This document shows, piece after piece, positions 1-10,806 of a stretch of 64,000 bases of DNA. The DNA lies in contig NC_091217.1 of NCBI RefSeq assembly GCF_040958095.1, forward strand, positions 7,297,344 to 7,361,343. Direction: 5' to 3'. The stretch is from Procambarus clarkii. Lineage: Eukaryota > Arthropoda > Malacostraca > Decapoda > Cambaridae. Position numbers and translations under genes: made by a program. The notes below the pieces were generated by a model. It searched no databases and was not told the DNA's origin. It was given only the letters and a program-made list of their open reading frames with translations. Position 1 is the first letter of the stretch. The number at the start of each line of letters is the position of its first letter.

Positions 1-70
1 GACACACACGTGAAGAACCTCACACTCACCAGCCAGCATACAAACCTTCACAAGCTTACCAAGGCTACTA

Positions 71-71
<1 letters not shown>

Positions 72-137
<66 letters not shown>
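72..137. repeat. (CA)n microsatellite
   Basis: About 33 pure CA dinucleotides. Confidence 0.97.
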
Positions 138-138
<1 letters not shown>

Positions 139-437
139 CGTGTCAGCAAGGCGGACAGCTCGCCACCTGTCATAACTCTCGTTATATTCAACATCTTTTT
201 TATGGAAAAAATTGTATAAAAAGTCAATTGACAGCTACTGGGGTAATACACTTAGCCTGAGCCTGACCTCGTTCTCATCCTGGTCTCGAAGGTTAGGTCA
301 AGGTCGACCTTCAGCTATTTAGCCGAGTATTAGGATTTTATTGCTGTCTTTAAACGTCTTGGGTCTGTCTATATATCCTGAGTATTTATTGGTGCCCACT
401 GAGCTGGGTTCCTTGAATCCCTCATTCCCTTCCCCCA

Positions 438-589
438 GCCCTAACTCCCCCCCCCCTTCCTCCACCCCAGCCCTAACTCCCTCCCTTCCCCCAGCCCTAA
501 CTCCTCCCACTCCTTCCTCCACCCCAGCCCTAACTCCCTCCCTTCCCCCAGCCCTAACTCCCTCCCTCCCTCCAGCCCTGACTCCCGTA
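438..589. repeat. C-rich minisatellite (ccagccctaactccctccct)
   Basis: About five units of ccagccctaactccctccct with short length changes. Confidence 0.8.
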
Positions 590-945
590 CAAGGCACAAA
601 CTAGGCTTGTATACTGGCCTCGTATCTTCATGTTCCCGGGACCAATTTGTGGAGTTTTGCTTGTTAAGGCGGAGGACATGTTGGAACACGCCGGCCCGAG
701 GTCAGCTGGGGTGGGGAGAGTGGGGATGGTGGGGGAGAGGAGTGAGAGGAATTAAGGGAGGGGGGGGGAGGGAGAAAGTTGAGAGATGAGGGCTAATGAG
801 TAAAGTGAGGGGAGGACAAGAGGTGCAGGAGAAATGAGTTATTGAGGAGAGATGACAGATGAGAGGGGGTATGATTGGCCTTTGTAGAGATGGGGAAAAT
901 TGGTTCCCAGCCTCCCACCCCCTCCCCCCCAGGCACGGAGGGTGG

Positions 946-1600
946 TGCCCACCACCACACCAGGTGGCCCACCACCACACACCAGGTGGTCCACCACCAC
1001 ACACCAGGTGGCCCACCACCACACACCAGGTGGTCCACCACCACACACCAGGTGGTCCACCACCACACACCAGGTGGCCCACCACCACACCAGGTGGTCC
1101 ACCACCACACACCAGGTGGCCCACCACCACACACCAGGTGGTCCACCACCACACACCAGGTGGCCCACCACCACACACCAGGTGGTCCACCACCACACAC
1201 CAGGTGGTCCACCACCACACACCAGGTGGTCCACCACCACACACCAAGTGGCCCACCACCACACACCAGGTGGTCCACCACCACACACCAGGTGGTCCAC
1301 CACCACACACCAGGTGGTCCACCACCACACACCAGGTGGTCCACCACCACACACCAGGTGGTCCACCACCACACCAGGTGGTCCACCACCACACACCAGG
1401 TGGTCCACCACCACACACCAGGTGGTCCACCACCACACACCAGGTGGCCCACCACCACACACCAGGTGGTCCACCACCACACACCAGGTGGCCCACCACC
1501 ACACACCAGGTGGTCCACCACCACACACCAGGTGGCCCACCACCACACACCAGGTGGCCCACCACCACACACCAGGTGGTCCACCACCACACCAGCTGCA
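946..1600. repeat. 22-bp minisatellite, about 30 copies
   Basis: The unit caccaggtggtccaccacca plus ca repeats with rare C/T and length variants. All six frames stay open through it, giving false proteins of PPPHTRW or CVVVDHLV type. Confidence 0.95.
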
Positions 1601-2334
1601 GTACGACACCCTGGGCCAGCACCACGCTGCCACCAGCAGATCAGCACAACACCCCTGCGATCAATGGCCCAAATCAGTTATGTGTCCGGCCGCTGTAGCT
1701 GCAACTTTAAGGTAATTTCGCAGTATAATTTTCCAATAAACGGAGTATAAGTCTTATGAGCGTGGAAATATGGGAATCAGTCAGGTGTGGGCGGCGCACT
1801 CCGTCACCCTCAGCTCGCTCTTATGCTGATGAAGAGAGATCAATGGAGCCTATGCTCGCCATGCCAGACGCACGACTAGCTCCACTGTTTGAGCTAGTTA
1901 ATTCCGCACCTAGCATGACAAGGTGTGGTTGATTACTGTAATGCATAGACCATGCACACAACCATTTATCTGTTTATATATTATATATATTTGAAATGTT
2001 TATTTTTCAAATGTTTAGCTGGTGAGCTAGGGCCAAAATCAGTTGTAGGGGGGTCAGTATGTGACCATGGCACGTTGTTCTCTCTTGAATTATGGCGACC
2101 CGGACCAGCCTATGTCCGTCCCGTGCCCCGGGTCATTCTCCCTGCAAAGTTAGGTGAGGCTAACCCCAAGCAACTGGCCTCCAACCTTGGACAGATAAAT
2201 ACAGCAACACCACCAGGCATTGTCTATGTATCCTGACTGCCGTAAACAGTTGGGCCATGTGTCGGGATGCTGCCCAGCTTCCTGTGTAGATCATCACGTT
2301 GCTGAGACAGTCCATCCTTCTAAGGTTCTTCCAA
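1601..2334. other. No gene recognised
   Basis: Unique-looking sequence between the 22-bp minisatellite and repeat family D. Open frames are short and without family features. Confidence 0.4.
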
Positions 2335-2500
2335 CGTCAAGAAAACGGTCAATTTAAAGTGTTCTTTCTTAACCTACCAGAGGACCCAAAACAGAAAACG
2401 GGACACTACGTCACTGTCGCGAGCCGCTTCCATTTTCTACTATGACAACTGTTGGCCTTATGTAACGCATACGATCGAAAAGCGACGTTCTTTGTATGAG
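2335..2500 (+). repeat. Dispersed repeat family D, copy 1
   Basis: Ordered blocks are accagaggacccaaaacaga, aaacgggacactacgtca, gagccgcttccattttc, cttatgtaacgcatacg and aaaagcgacgttct. These align with 24345-24500 and 28905-29070. Confidence 0.65.
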
Positions 2501-2527
2501 GAGAGGTTGGTTCAGAAGCCTCAGAGA

Positions 2528-2529
<2 letters not shown>

Positions 2530-2566
<37 letters not shown>
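2530..2566. repeat. (CA)n microsatellite
   Basis: About 18 pure CA units. Confidence 0.95.
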
Positions 2567-2567
<1 letters not shown>

Positions 2568-2750
2568 GAGCAACCCTTCAACACTATAGTCACACACATT
2601 CCACAAAAAAGGCCAATTTCAACTACCAACACGAACCTAACTTATAAATCATTTTCGTCCCCCCAGTTGCCTGTTTATATATGTATCCTAATATATACTT
2701 TCCTCCATCCTCAATTAATATATTTGTCAAAACTATACCAATTCCTACTG

Positions 2751-3148
2751 TATATATATATGTCGTACCTAGTAGCCAGAACTCACTTCTCAGCCTACTA
2801 TTCAAGGCCCGATTTGCCTAATAAGCAAAGTTTTCCTGAATTAATATATTTACTATAATTTTTTTCTTATGAAATGATAAAGCAACCCTTTTCTCTATGT
2901 ATGAGGTCAATTTTTTTTTATTGGAGTTAAAATTAACGTAGATATATGACCGAACCTAACCAACCCTACCTAACCTAACCTAACCTATATTTATAGGTAA
3001 GGTTAGGTTAGGTAGCCAAAAAAAGCTAGGTTAGGTTAGGTTAGGTAGGTTAGGTAGACGAAAAAACATTAATTCATGAAAACTTGGCTTATTAGGCAAA
3101 TCGGGCCTTGAATAGTAGGCTGAGAAGTGCGTTCTGGCTATTAGGTAC

Positions 3149-3160
<12 letters not shown>
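2751..3160. mobile_element. Foldback element with about 90-bp inverted ends and inner TTAGG motifs
   Basis: The left end (tgtcgtacctagtagccaga, then aaggcccgatttgcctaata) and the right end (ttaggcaaatcgggccttga, then tctggctattaggtacgaca) are reverse complements with few mismatches. The centre (2951-3058) holds (CCTAA)n and (TTAGG)n runs facing each other. A TA microsatellite abuts the right end. No coding capacity. Confidence 0.8.

Positions 3161-3231
<71 letters not shown>
3151..3231. repeat. (TA)n microsatellite
   Basis: About 40 TA units directly abut the right end of the foldback element 2751-3160. Confidence 0.95.
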
Positions 3232-3237
<6 letters not shown>

Positions 3238-3445
3238 CCATAAAATTAATATCGTGCCTCATATTTTTGGCGCTTTCATAATTTTCTTGAAAATACACTT
3301 TTCCCTATTGTCTTGCATATTTATCATTATAGAAATGTTAATCCAAAATACCCTAAACCAACCAACACCTAGTTATCATGCATGATATTTCCCGCGCCTG
3401 AAAATGTAAGACAAACAAGAGCGGGATGAGCGGGGGGGCCCCCTG

Positions 3446-4125
3446 GAGTCCCCCCTGGAGACGAGGGCAGGGGGCCCCTGGAGACGAGGGCAGGGGGCCC
3501 CTGGAGACGAGGGCAGGGGGCCCCTGGAGACGAGGGCAGGGGGCCCCTGGAGACGAGGGCAGGGGGCCCCTGGAGACGAGGGCAGGGAGCCCCTGGAGAC
3601 GAGGGCAGGGAGCCCCTGGAGACGAGGGCAGGGGGCCCCTGGAGACGAGGGCAGGGGGCTCCTGGAGACGAGGGCAGGGAGCCCCTGGAGACGAGGGCAG
3701 GGGGGCCCTGGAGACGAGGGCAGGGGGCCCCCTGGAGACGAGGGCAGGGGGCCCCTGGAGACGAGGGCAGGGGGCTCCTGGAGACGAGGGCAGGGAGCCC
3801 CTGGAGACGAGGGCAGGGGGGCCCTGGAGACGAGGGCAGGGAGCCCCTGGAGACGAGGGCAGGGGGGCCCTGGAGACGAGGGCAGGGGGCCCCCTGGAGA
3901 CGGGGGCAGGGGGCCCCTGGAGACGAGGGCAGGAGGCCCCTGGAGACGATGGCAGGGAGCCCCTGGAGACGAGGGCAGGGGGCCCCTGGAGACGAGGGCA
4001 GGGGAGCCCCTGGAGACGATGGCAGGGAGCCCCTGGAGACGAGGGCAGGGGGCCCCCTGGAGACGGGGGCAGAGGGCCCTGGAGACGATGGCAGGGAGCC
4101 CCTGGAGACGAGGGCAGGGGGCCCA
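3446..4125. repeat. 23-bp minisatellite, about 29 copies
   Basis: The unit ggagacgagggcaggggg plus cccct is very GC-rich. Long open frames on both strands (PCPRLQGPPALVSRG types) result from the repeat and are not genes. Confidence 0.95.
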
Positions 4126-4180
4126 CGCCACCTCCATCTCCCTGGCTCACTGGATGATAGATGAGATATGTTTACAGAGA

Positions 4181-4252
4181 CTAAGCCACAATAACGAAGC
4201 TGAAACCAACCAACACGTATAAGAGGAAGTTTCGGCCCGTTCTGGACCCCGT
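4181..4252 (+). mobile_element. Diverged foldback-family monomer head at the edge of a minisatellite
   Basis: AAGCCACAATAACGAAGCTG, caaccaacacgtataagagg and gtttcggcccgttctggacc follow the monomer order. The match stops where the 41-bp tandem array starts. Confidence 0.6.
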
Positions 4253-4803
4253 CTATCACGTCCTGGACCCCCTTATTACGTCCTGGATCACGTCTCTCTC
4301 GTCCTGGACCCCCTTATTACGTCCTGGATCACGTCTCTCACGTCCTGGACCCCCTTATTACGTCCTGGATCACGTCTCTCTCGTCCTGGACCCCCTTATT
4401 ACGTCCTGGATCACGTCTCTCTCGTCCTGGACCCCCTTATTACGTCCTGGATCACGTCTCTCACGTCCTGGACCCCCTTATTACGTCCTGGATCACGTCT
4501 CTCTCGTCCTGGACCCCCTTATTACGTCCTGGATCACGTCTCTCTCGTCCTGGATCCCCTTATTACGTCCTGGATCACGTCTCTCTCGTCCTGGATCCCC
4601 TTATTACGTCCTGGATCACGTCTCTCTCGTCCTGGACCCCCTTATTACGTCCTGGACCACGTCTCTCTCGTCCTGGACCCCCTTATTACGTCCTGGACCC
4701 CGTCTCTCACGTCCTGGATCCCCTTATTACGTCCTGGACCACGTCTATCACGTCCTGGATCCCCTTATTACGTCCTGGACCACGTCTATCACGTCCTGGA
4801 CAC
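4238..4803. repeat. 41-bp minisatellite, about 13 copies
   Basis: The anchor cttattacgtcctgga recurs about 13 times at roughly 41-bp spacing, alternating with tcacgtctctctcgtcctgg. The shared word cgtcctggacc equals the core of the foldback retroposon whose head lies directly to the left. Confidence 0.9.
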
Positions 4804-4869
4804 CCCATCACATTGAAACACATTGCTATTTATTGTGCGAGTTGGGTTATAAGGATAAGGATATAAGTG

Positions 4870-5065
4870 CCGACGAGGAGTCACAATAACGTGGCTGAAA
4901 TATGTTGACCAGACCACACACTAGAAAGTGAAGGGACGACGACATTTCGGTCCGTCCTGGACCATTCTCAAGTCGATTGTGATCGACATTCACAATTGAC
5001 TTGAGAATGGTTCAGGACGGACCGAAACGTCGTCGTCCCTTCACTTTCTAGTGTGTAGTTTGGTC
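4870..5065. mobile_element. Short foldback retroposon, inverted dimer, 13-bp target duplication
   Basis: A monomer of about 110 nt (GAGTCACAATAACGTGGCTG through CAAGTCGATTG) is followed by its own partial reverse complement, making a near-perfect hairpin. It is flanked by a perfect 13-bp direct repeat aaggatataagtg at 4857-4869 and 5066-5078. The core motif TTTCGGTCCGTCCTGGACC is shared by the other copies in this window. Confidence 0.85.
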
Positions 5066-5336
5066 AAGGATATAAGTGTTGTGAATAACTAACCCAACTA
5101 ATTAACCAACGAAGGTCCAACTAACTTGGATCCTACTGGAATGCTTCAGGCCTATTGAAAGTCTAAAATAAACGTCAGAAAGTTAATTTGTCTACTTTCC
5201 GCAAGTGAAGAACCTAAGAAATGTAGAGAAGATTCGCGCTAGAATGGTGATTCTAATCCTTTCTGGTTTGTCTATGGCTGTGACATTTGTTCACTCCAAC
5301 CACAGGTGTAAATTGTATACATTACAGATATATATC

Positions 5337-5701
5337 AACCCGTTCTCGCAGTTTCGGATAGTCAATATTGACTTAATACGTGCATATGTGACATACTAAA
5401 CATACTAGTTTACTTTGAAAAGCTTCATAGAAAACACCGACCTTACCTAACCTTCTTAGTATGTTAAGATAAGCATCTTATTGCTTCGTAATTACAAGTA
5501 TTACTTAACCTATTATAGGTATATGTTAAGTAATAATTGTAATTACAAAGCAATAAGATGCTTATCTTAACATACTAAGAAGGTTAGGTAAGGTCGGTGT
5601 TTTCTATGAAGCTTTTCAAGGTAAACTAGTATGTTTAGTATGTCACATATGCACGTATTTAATAAGTCAATATTGACTGTAAGAAAGTGCGAGAACGGGT
5701 T
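5337..5701. mobile_element. 365-bp near-perfect foldback element
   Basis: The ends aacccgttctcgca (5337-5350) and tgcgagaacgggtt (5688-5701) are exact complements. Pairing continues inward through gtcaatattgactt, catactaaacatactagttt, acaccgaccttacctaacct and taagataagcatcttattgc to a centre near 5515. The insertion site is TA-rich. It is a MITE-like DNA element without coding capacity. Confidence 0.85.
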
Positions 5702-6120
5702 GTATATATATAAGTTTCTAAATCTAAATCTTGGTTATACTTATAATGTAATGATTATAATTGTAATCAGTAAGTGTTATTATGACTGCGTATATAAATA
5801 ATGTGCTGTAATTTTGTGCAAACTCAAGTATAAATGTACAAACATTTATTAATAAAGTTTTTTGAATTTTAAATAAATTTGATAGTACACTTGTCGTACT
5901 GGTGATGTGAGTAGCGACATAGTGCCATTATCTTACCCTCTCACCCCCCTCACTTACAACACACAGTTAACCTCGTTCACCTTCTTTACAACGCGCGCCA
6001 TCGAATTAAAACTGCCAATGACTGTAATTTGGCAGTTAATACAGTTAACAGTCAGCCCCCCCTTCTCTACTGAGCCCTCGTCCAGACCTCTACTGGGCAA
6101 ATATGTTTTCCTGCATCTGC

Positions 6121-6184
6121 ATCTCTCTCTCTCTCTTTCTCTATTTCCCTCCCTCTCTCTCTCTCTCTCTCTCTTTCTCTCTTT

Positions 6185-6233
<49 letters not shown>
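6121..6233. repeat. (CT)n microsatellite
   Basis: CT tract with a few T/C interruptions. Confidence 0.95.
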
Positions 6234-6236
<3 letters not shown>

Positions 6237-6598
6237 ATAAACCTCACACCTATTCCAGCGGTTTTCATCTCAAGCAAACCGTGAACACATGCGCTTGGGA
6301 ACATTACCTCCAGCCACGTATTTCACCGCCAAACAAAATTATTTTTACGTTTCACCCATCCTCCCTTGTTCCTTTCTGGCCTTCCCTTCCCTCTACTCTG
6401 CCCTCGGCTCTCCCCTTGCTTGGGTAAGCGGAGTGTGTTGGACCTTGCCCCCTCTCTCCTTAATGCCGGTTTCGGTAATCCACCATTTTTATGTTCTACT
6501 CCGTTTCCCCGACAGACCTCGACTGTTTTGTCTGTATTGTCTTAATATTTTGTTTTAGCTGCTAGTGGGTCGTGTGCCAGGGTGTGGAGAGGAAGGTG

Positions 6599-6599
6599 G

Positions 6600-6677
<78 letters not shown>

Positions 6678-6692
6678 TGTCTGCCTGCCTGC
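6599..6692. repeat. (CCTG)n tetranucleotide tract
   Basis: About 22 CCTG units with two TCTG variants. Confidence 0.95.
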
Positions 6693-7175
6693 TTTCCTCT
6701 CTCACACACACCACTAATATTTCCGTTCCTATTATCCCTCTTTTACTCCCCGTCTTCCATACCCCTATTTTATCTCTTGTTATTCATTCTCCCTCTTCTA
6801 TCCCCTGTCCTCAACTCACATTTTCATAAAACAATCCTTACTTCCTTTCCCTCACACACTAAGCAATTTTGTTCATCATGAGGATTGTTGTGTGTTCATC
6901 GTATTATTTACTGTGCGTTTTGGCAATGTATATTTTGACTAATATTTCCCTACTGACGAGTAGCAACGAATCAAGGATGTAAGAAAAGATGGATCAGGAG
7001 AAAAAGGGGGGCAGATATACCCTCAACTGGAAGAACAAGATCCCAAAATATTACTGTTCGCCGACTACGCCTGCTGGAGGCTCTCAAAGCCCTGCCGAAG
7101 TCTCCCGAAGCTTACTGGGTGCTCCCCGATGACCAACAAGAATACTAGTTAAGATTGCCCAAGCCTCTCGCCAAC

Positions 7176-7245
7176 TACGGGCTCGCCATAGCCCGTGCTA
7201 CTTGGAACTTTCTGTTCTAGGTAGCGAATCATAAACAACAAACAA
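7176..7245 (+). mobile_element. Ultra-short (about 70 nt) retroposon with 11-bp target duplication
   Basis: The element starts TACGGGCTCGCCATAGCCCG (a small stem-loop), continues tgctacttggaac and gtagcgaatc, and ends in an A/C-rich tail (aaacaacaaacaa). Flanks ctctcgccaac (7165-7175) and ctctcaccaac (7246-7256) match at 10 of 11. Confidence 0.75.
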
Positions 7246-7464
7246 CTCTCACCAACCCAACTCATCCTGTTATACGAAAACTGCTTATTTATATTCACTT
7301 CCCCAATGGCTTCGTGGTTGCTGAAGCTCTTCAACGTAACTCTTCCTTCAGCGACACTCATTAGGCCCAATAAGATTGTATAATGAACCTTAGAGAGTTA
7401 ATTGTTCAACTTCCTTACCAAGTGAAGAATATAGTCGAGGACAGAAAGCATGCATGGCTCCATC

Positions 7465-7550
7465 CACCTGTCTACCTATTTACTGCTAGGTGAACAGTAG
7501 CATCAGGCAAAAGGAAACTGCGCCCAAACGTCTCTGGCTGGCCGCAGAAT
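7465..7550 (-). mobile_element. SINE fragment, minus strand
   Basis: tctacctatttactgctagg, tgaacagtagcatcaggc and aaaaggaaactgc are the SINE body in reverse. Confidence 0.6.
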
Positions 7551-7625
7551 GAATAAATCAAGTGATGGGTGCCCTACTTCTAAGAAAACAAATATATCAA
7601 GACACGTGAAAACCAAGTGTTTGGA

Positions 7626-7712
7626 GTGTGTGTGGGAGAGGAGTGTGTGTGTAGGAGAGGAGTGAGTGTGTGAGAGGAGTGAGTGTGTGAGAGGAGTGAG
7701 TGTGTGGGAGAG
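7626..7712. repeat. GT/GA-rich short repeat
   Basis: gtgtgtgagaggagtgagt-type units repeat about five times. Confidence 0.75.
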
Positions 7713-8105
7713 GAGAGGCGGCCAGGCGGGTTCCGTTGTAGTGGAGGAGATGAATGTTGCCGTCTGGCTCCGGACGGTGGCGCTGCTGGGGGAGACCTCA
7801 AGGACTCTGGCACAACCAAACACATTTTTTTGTTTACCTGAAGATCTTGAAAAACGGCCTTTGTGTGAAGCTGGAGAAGAGTGGCTTTGGTATTGTGGGT
7901 AGTTTAACGCTCCCGAGAGGCCAGGGGGGAAGACTGTGGTAAGCCACTTGACCATCACTCAGGGGCACAAATCTCGACTCTCCATGCTGCCATCTTCAGG
8001 CTTACCGCCCTTTTCTGCCTCTTATTTCCAACTTCCTGTCATAAATCAATAAAGTCTTACTGAGCTTACAAGGGGGAGTTTGAAGAGCACTCAACTGGTA
8101 CCCCT

Positions 8106-8190
8106 TTGAGGTTACCTTGAGGTGCTTCCGGGGCTTAGCATCCCCGCGGCCCGGTCGTCGACCAGGCCTCCTGGTATGGGCCTCCAGGTC
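8106..8190 (-). mobile_element. SINE tail fragment
   Basis: ccttgaggtgcttccggggc, ttagcatccccgcggcccgg and tcgtcgaccaggcctcc form the complement of the SINE tail at 62090-62165. The same block recurs at 8540. Confidence 0.65.
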
Positions 8191-8539
8191 TCCTCCTCCT
8201 CCTCCTCCTGGCCGAAATCCAATTTTTACATTGTGCATTGAGGAGAGCGCTTTCTGGGAGACGTTGTGACCCACACCAGAGAGTGGCGGGCAGACGTGGA
8301 AAAATTGGATTTGGGTCCCAGTTCGATGCCTTCCAAACTCTTTTGTAAGTTGAGGAAGTGTTCAGGTTGTGTTGCATTTACCTCATATCGCAGTCTCGAG
8401 GGGCCATCTGTGTGTGTGTGTCTGGTCGCCCGAGACGCGAGTTAAGACTCTATTGCATTGTTTAAGACATTTTATCACTATTATATAATGTTTGACATGT
8501 AAACACTTGCCCATCCAGTCACAACCCGAGGCGGAAGGA

Positions 8540-8640
8540 CCTTACCTTGAGGTGCTACCTTGAGGTGTTTCCGGGGCTTAGCGTCCCCGTGGCCCGGTCG
8601 TCGACCAGGCCTCTGGTCGACGACCGACGAAGGTGTTGAT
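8540..8640 (-). mobile_element. SINE tail fragment, second copy
   Basis: ttgaggtgctaccttgaggt, ttccggggcttagcgtcccc and gtggcccggtcgtcgaccag repeat the block of 8106-8190. Confidence 0.65.
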
Positions 8641-8753
8641 TATGTGCAGTTTTCTCCTTCTCTCCGTTACCTAGCTCGACGGACCTGATCTTAACAAGCA
8701 TCTTAATTTTCTTGCCAGACCAGAATTTGCTGCTACTCTTAACCGGAGCACCT

Positions 8754-8942
8754 CTCCCAACCCCCCTCCCCCCCCCCACCACACCCCATCTGACCCCCCT
8801 GCTCCTGCCCTCCCCCCAGTCCCTCTATCCCCCCCCCACCCCCTGCTCCTGCCCTCCCCCCAGTCCCTCTATCCCCCTCACCCCCTGCTCCTGCCCTCCC
8901 CCCAGTCCCTCTACCCCCCCCCCCTGCTCCTGCCCTCCCCAG
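8754..8942. repeat. C-rich minisatellite (ctgctcctgccctcccccca)
   Basis: Four units of ctgctcctgccctcccccca plus gtccctctatcc differ in C-run length. Confidence 0.8.
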
Positions 8943-9091
8943 AAGAGGGGAGAAGGGCAGGAGCATTTAGTATTTGCCCGGAGTACGAGGGCAAGAGGAT
9001 AGCACGTCGCCAGGCGACTGACATACAAACAAACACTCCTGTCAAAGCAACTCCCCCTCCATGCCAATCTGCTTGATTGACCAGCGACGTG

Positions 9092-9360
9092 ACGACAGAG
9101 AGAGACAGAGAGAGGGAGAGGGGGCGAGAGAGAGAGGGACAGAGAAAGAGAAAGAGAGAGGGAAAGACAAAGAGATAGGAAGAGGGAGAGAGAATAAGAA
9201 AGTGAATGACAGAATGAGAGTGAGAGGGAAAATGAGAGGAAAAGACAGAGGGAGAAAGAGCTGAAAGAGGGAAATGGAACGAAAGGGGGACAGAGCCAAA
9301 GAGAAGGGGAGAGAAAGAGACAGAGAGGGAAAAAGAGAGAGGGGAGAGAGGAAGACGTGG
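9092..9360. repeat. Imperfect GA-rich purine tract
   Basis: A purine-rich strand of GAGA, GGGAGA and AAAGAG blocks over about 270 bp. It could form triplex or other non-B DNA. Confidence 0.85.
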
Positions 9361-9388
9361 AACAGGAAGAATATCAATGTTCTTAATC

Positions 9389-9390
<2 letters not shown>

Positions 9391-9473
<83 letters not shown>

Positions 9474-9484
9474 TGTGTGTGTGT
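9391..9484. repeat. (TA)n plus (GT)n microsatellite
   Basis: About 40 TA units followed by seven GT units. Confidence 0.95.
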
Positions 9485-10014
9485 TTTGAGATGCTGTTGT
9501 GATTAGTTTAATTAATGTGATTGAATCCGTTCCGCTGTGTATGGGGGAGATAGGAATTAAGGAGGGAGGGAAGAAGGGAGGGAGGAAGGAAGAGTGAGAT
9601 GGAATAGAATGGAGGAAGAAAAGCGGAAAAAGAGAGAAAAGTGGGAGAAGAAAAGGGGAATACGAGAAAAGTTACCAAAACTTTCTCCTACAGACAACCC
9701 AAATAAATTAAGAAAGGCGAAAACATATCAAAGTAAATTCCCAAAATAACGCTAAAACAATAAGGATGCCAAACACGGCCAAACATGGAATCTTTAAACA
9801 TTCAGAATCAACCAATCCAACATTAGCGGGTTCCGATTCCCTCGGAAACGGGTCGACACGCGCTAAAGGCAATCCCAATAGCATTAGCAACATTACTTTC
9901 CCCTCAACCCCGCAACTCTCACAGGTGAAGCCACAACTTGCTTATACTCTCGTCTCACCCCTCTCACCCCTCTCACCGTGTTCTATAGTCATTTACCATT
10001 CTGTGATTTGATGG

Positions 10015-10163
10015 GCTGGAGGGAGGGAGTCTGCTGGCACTAGGAAGTCTGCTGGCACTAGGGAGGCTGCTGGCACTAGGGAGACTGGAGGGAGGGACTC
10101 TGCTGGCACTAGGAAGTCTGCTGGCACTAGGGAGGCTGGAGGGAGGGACTCTGCTGGCACTAG
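10015..10163. repeat. Short composite minisatellite (tctgctggcactag)
   Basis: tctgctggcactaggg alternates with aggctggagggagggac over about 150 bp. Confidence 0.8.
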
Positions 10164-10199
10164 AAAAGTCAAACTGTCCCAGCAAACCAGTTTCAACAA

Positions 10200-10300
<101 letters not shown>

Positions 10301-10469
10301 CTGGGAGAGGAGCCAATAAAAGGTAAGGTTGGAGCAGCGTGCAGGTGCGCGGGTCACCAGGCCGGCCACCCCGGGGGGCCATACATCAAAATGTCTGTTA
10401 GTTCAGAGTTTTATTAAAGTTGGTACACCGGCCAGGACACGGTAGGGAGGGCGTGGAGGGTCGGTGACG

Positions 10470-10806
10470 GCACTGGAAGTCCGGTGGAGGTCCAGGCACG
10501 GCAGTGGGAGGTCCAGGCACGGCAGTGGAGGGCCAGGGACGGCAGTGGAGGGCCAGGGACGGCAGTGGAGGGCCAGGGACGGCACTGGAAGTCCGGTGGA
10601 GGTCCAGGCACGGCAGTGGATGGCCAGGGACGGCAATGGAGGTCCAGGGACGGCAGTAGGAGGGCCAGGGACGGCAGTGGAGGGCCAGGGACGGCAGTGG
10701 AGGGCCAGTGACGGCACTGGAAGTCCGGTGGAGGTCCAGGCACGGCAGTGGAAGGTCCAGGCACGGCAGTGGAGGGCCAGGGACGGCAGTGGAGGACCAG
10801 GGGGTG
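10470..10806. repeat. 20-bp minisatellite, about 17 copies
   Basis: The unit ggcagtggagggccagggac varies, with higher-order insertion of cactggaagtccggtggagg every few units. Confidence 0.9.

Larger units (their letters stand above)
5702..7164. other. No gene recognised, pyrimidine-rich
   Basis: AT-rich to 5900, then C/T-rich sequence with the CT and CCTG tracts. AATAAA-like words near 5860 are unassigned to any gene. Confidence 0.4.

Noticed and set aside
702-1750. Long open frames (up to about 300 codons) on both strands
   Set aside because: They come from the 22-bp minisatellite, which is open in all six frames. There is no domain and the peptides are pure repeats.
1826-1850. CTGATGA word as a hammerhead ribozyme core
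   Set aside because: The flanking GAAA core and the three stems could not be placed.
3353-4259. Collagen-like or proline-rich frames of 240-296 codons
   Set aside because: All are readings of the 23-bp GC-rich minisatellite, and similar lengths occur on both strands.
946-4803. CRISPR array
   Set aside because: The tandem units have no unique spacers, and the organism is a eukaryote.
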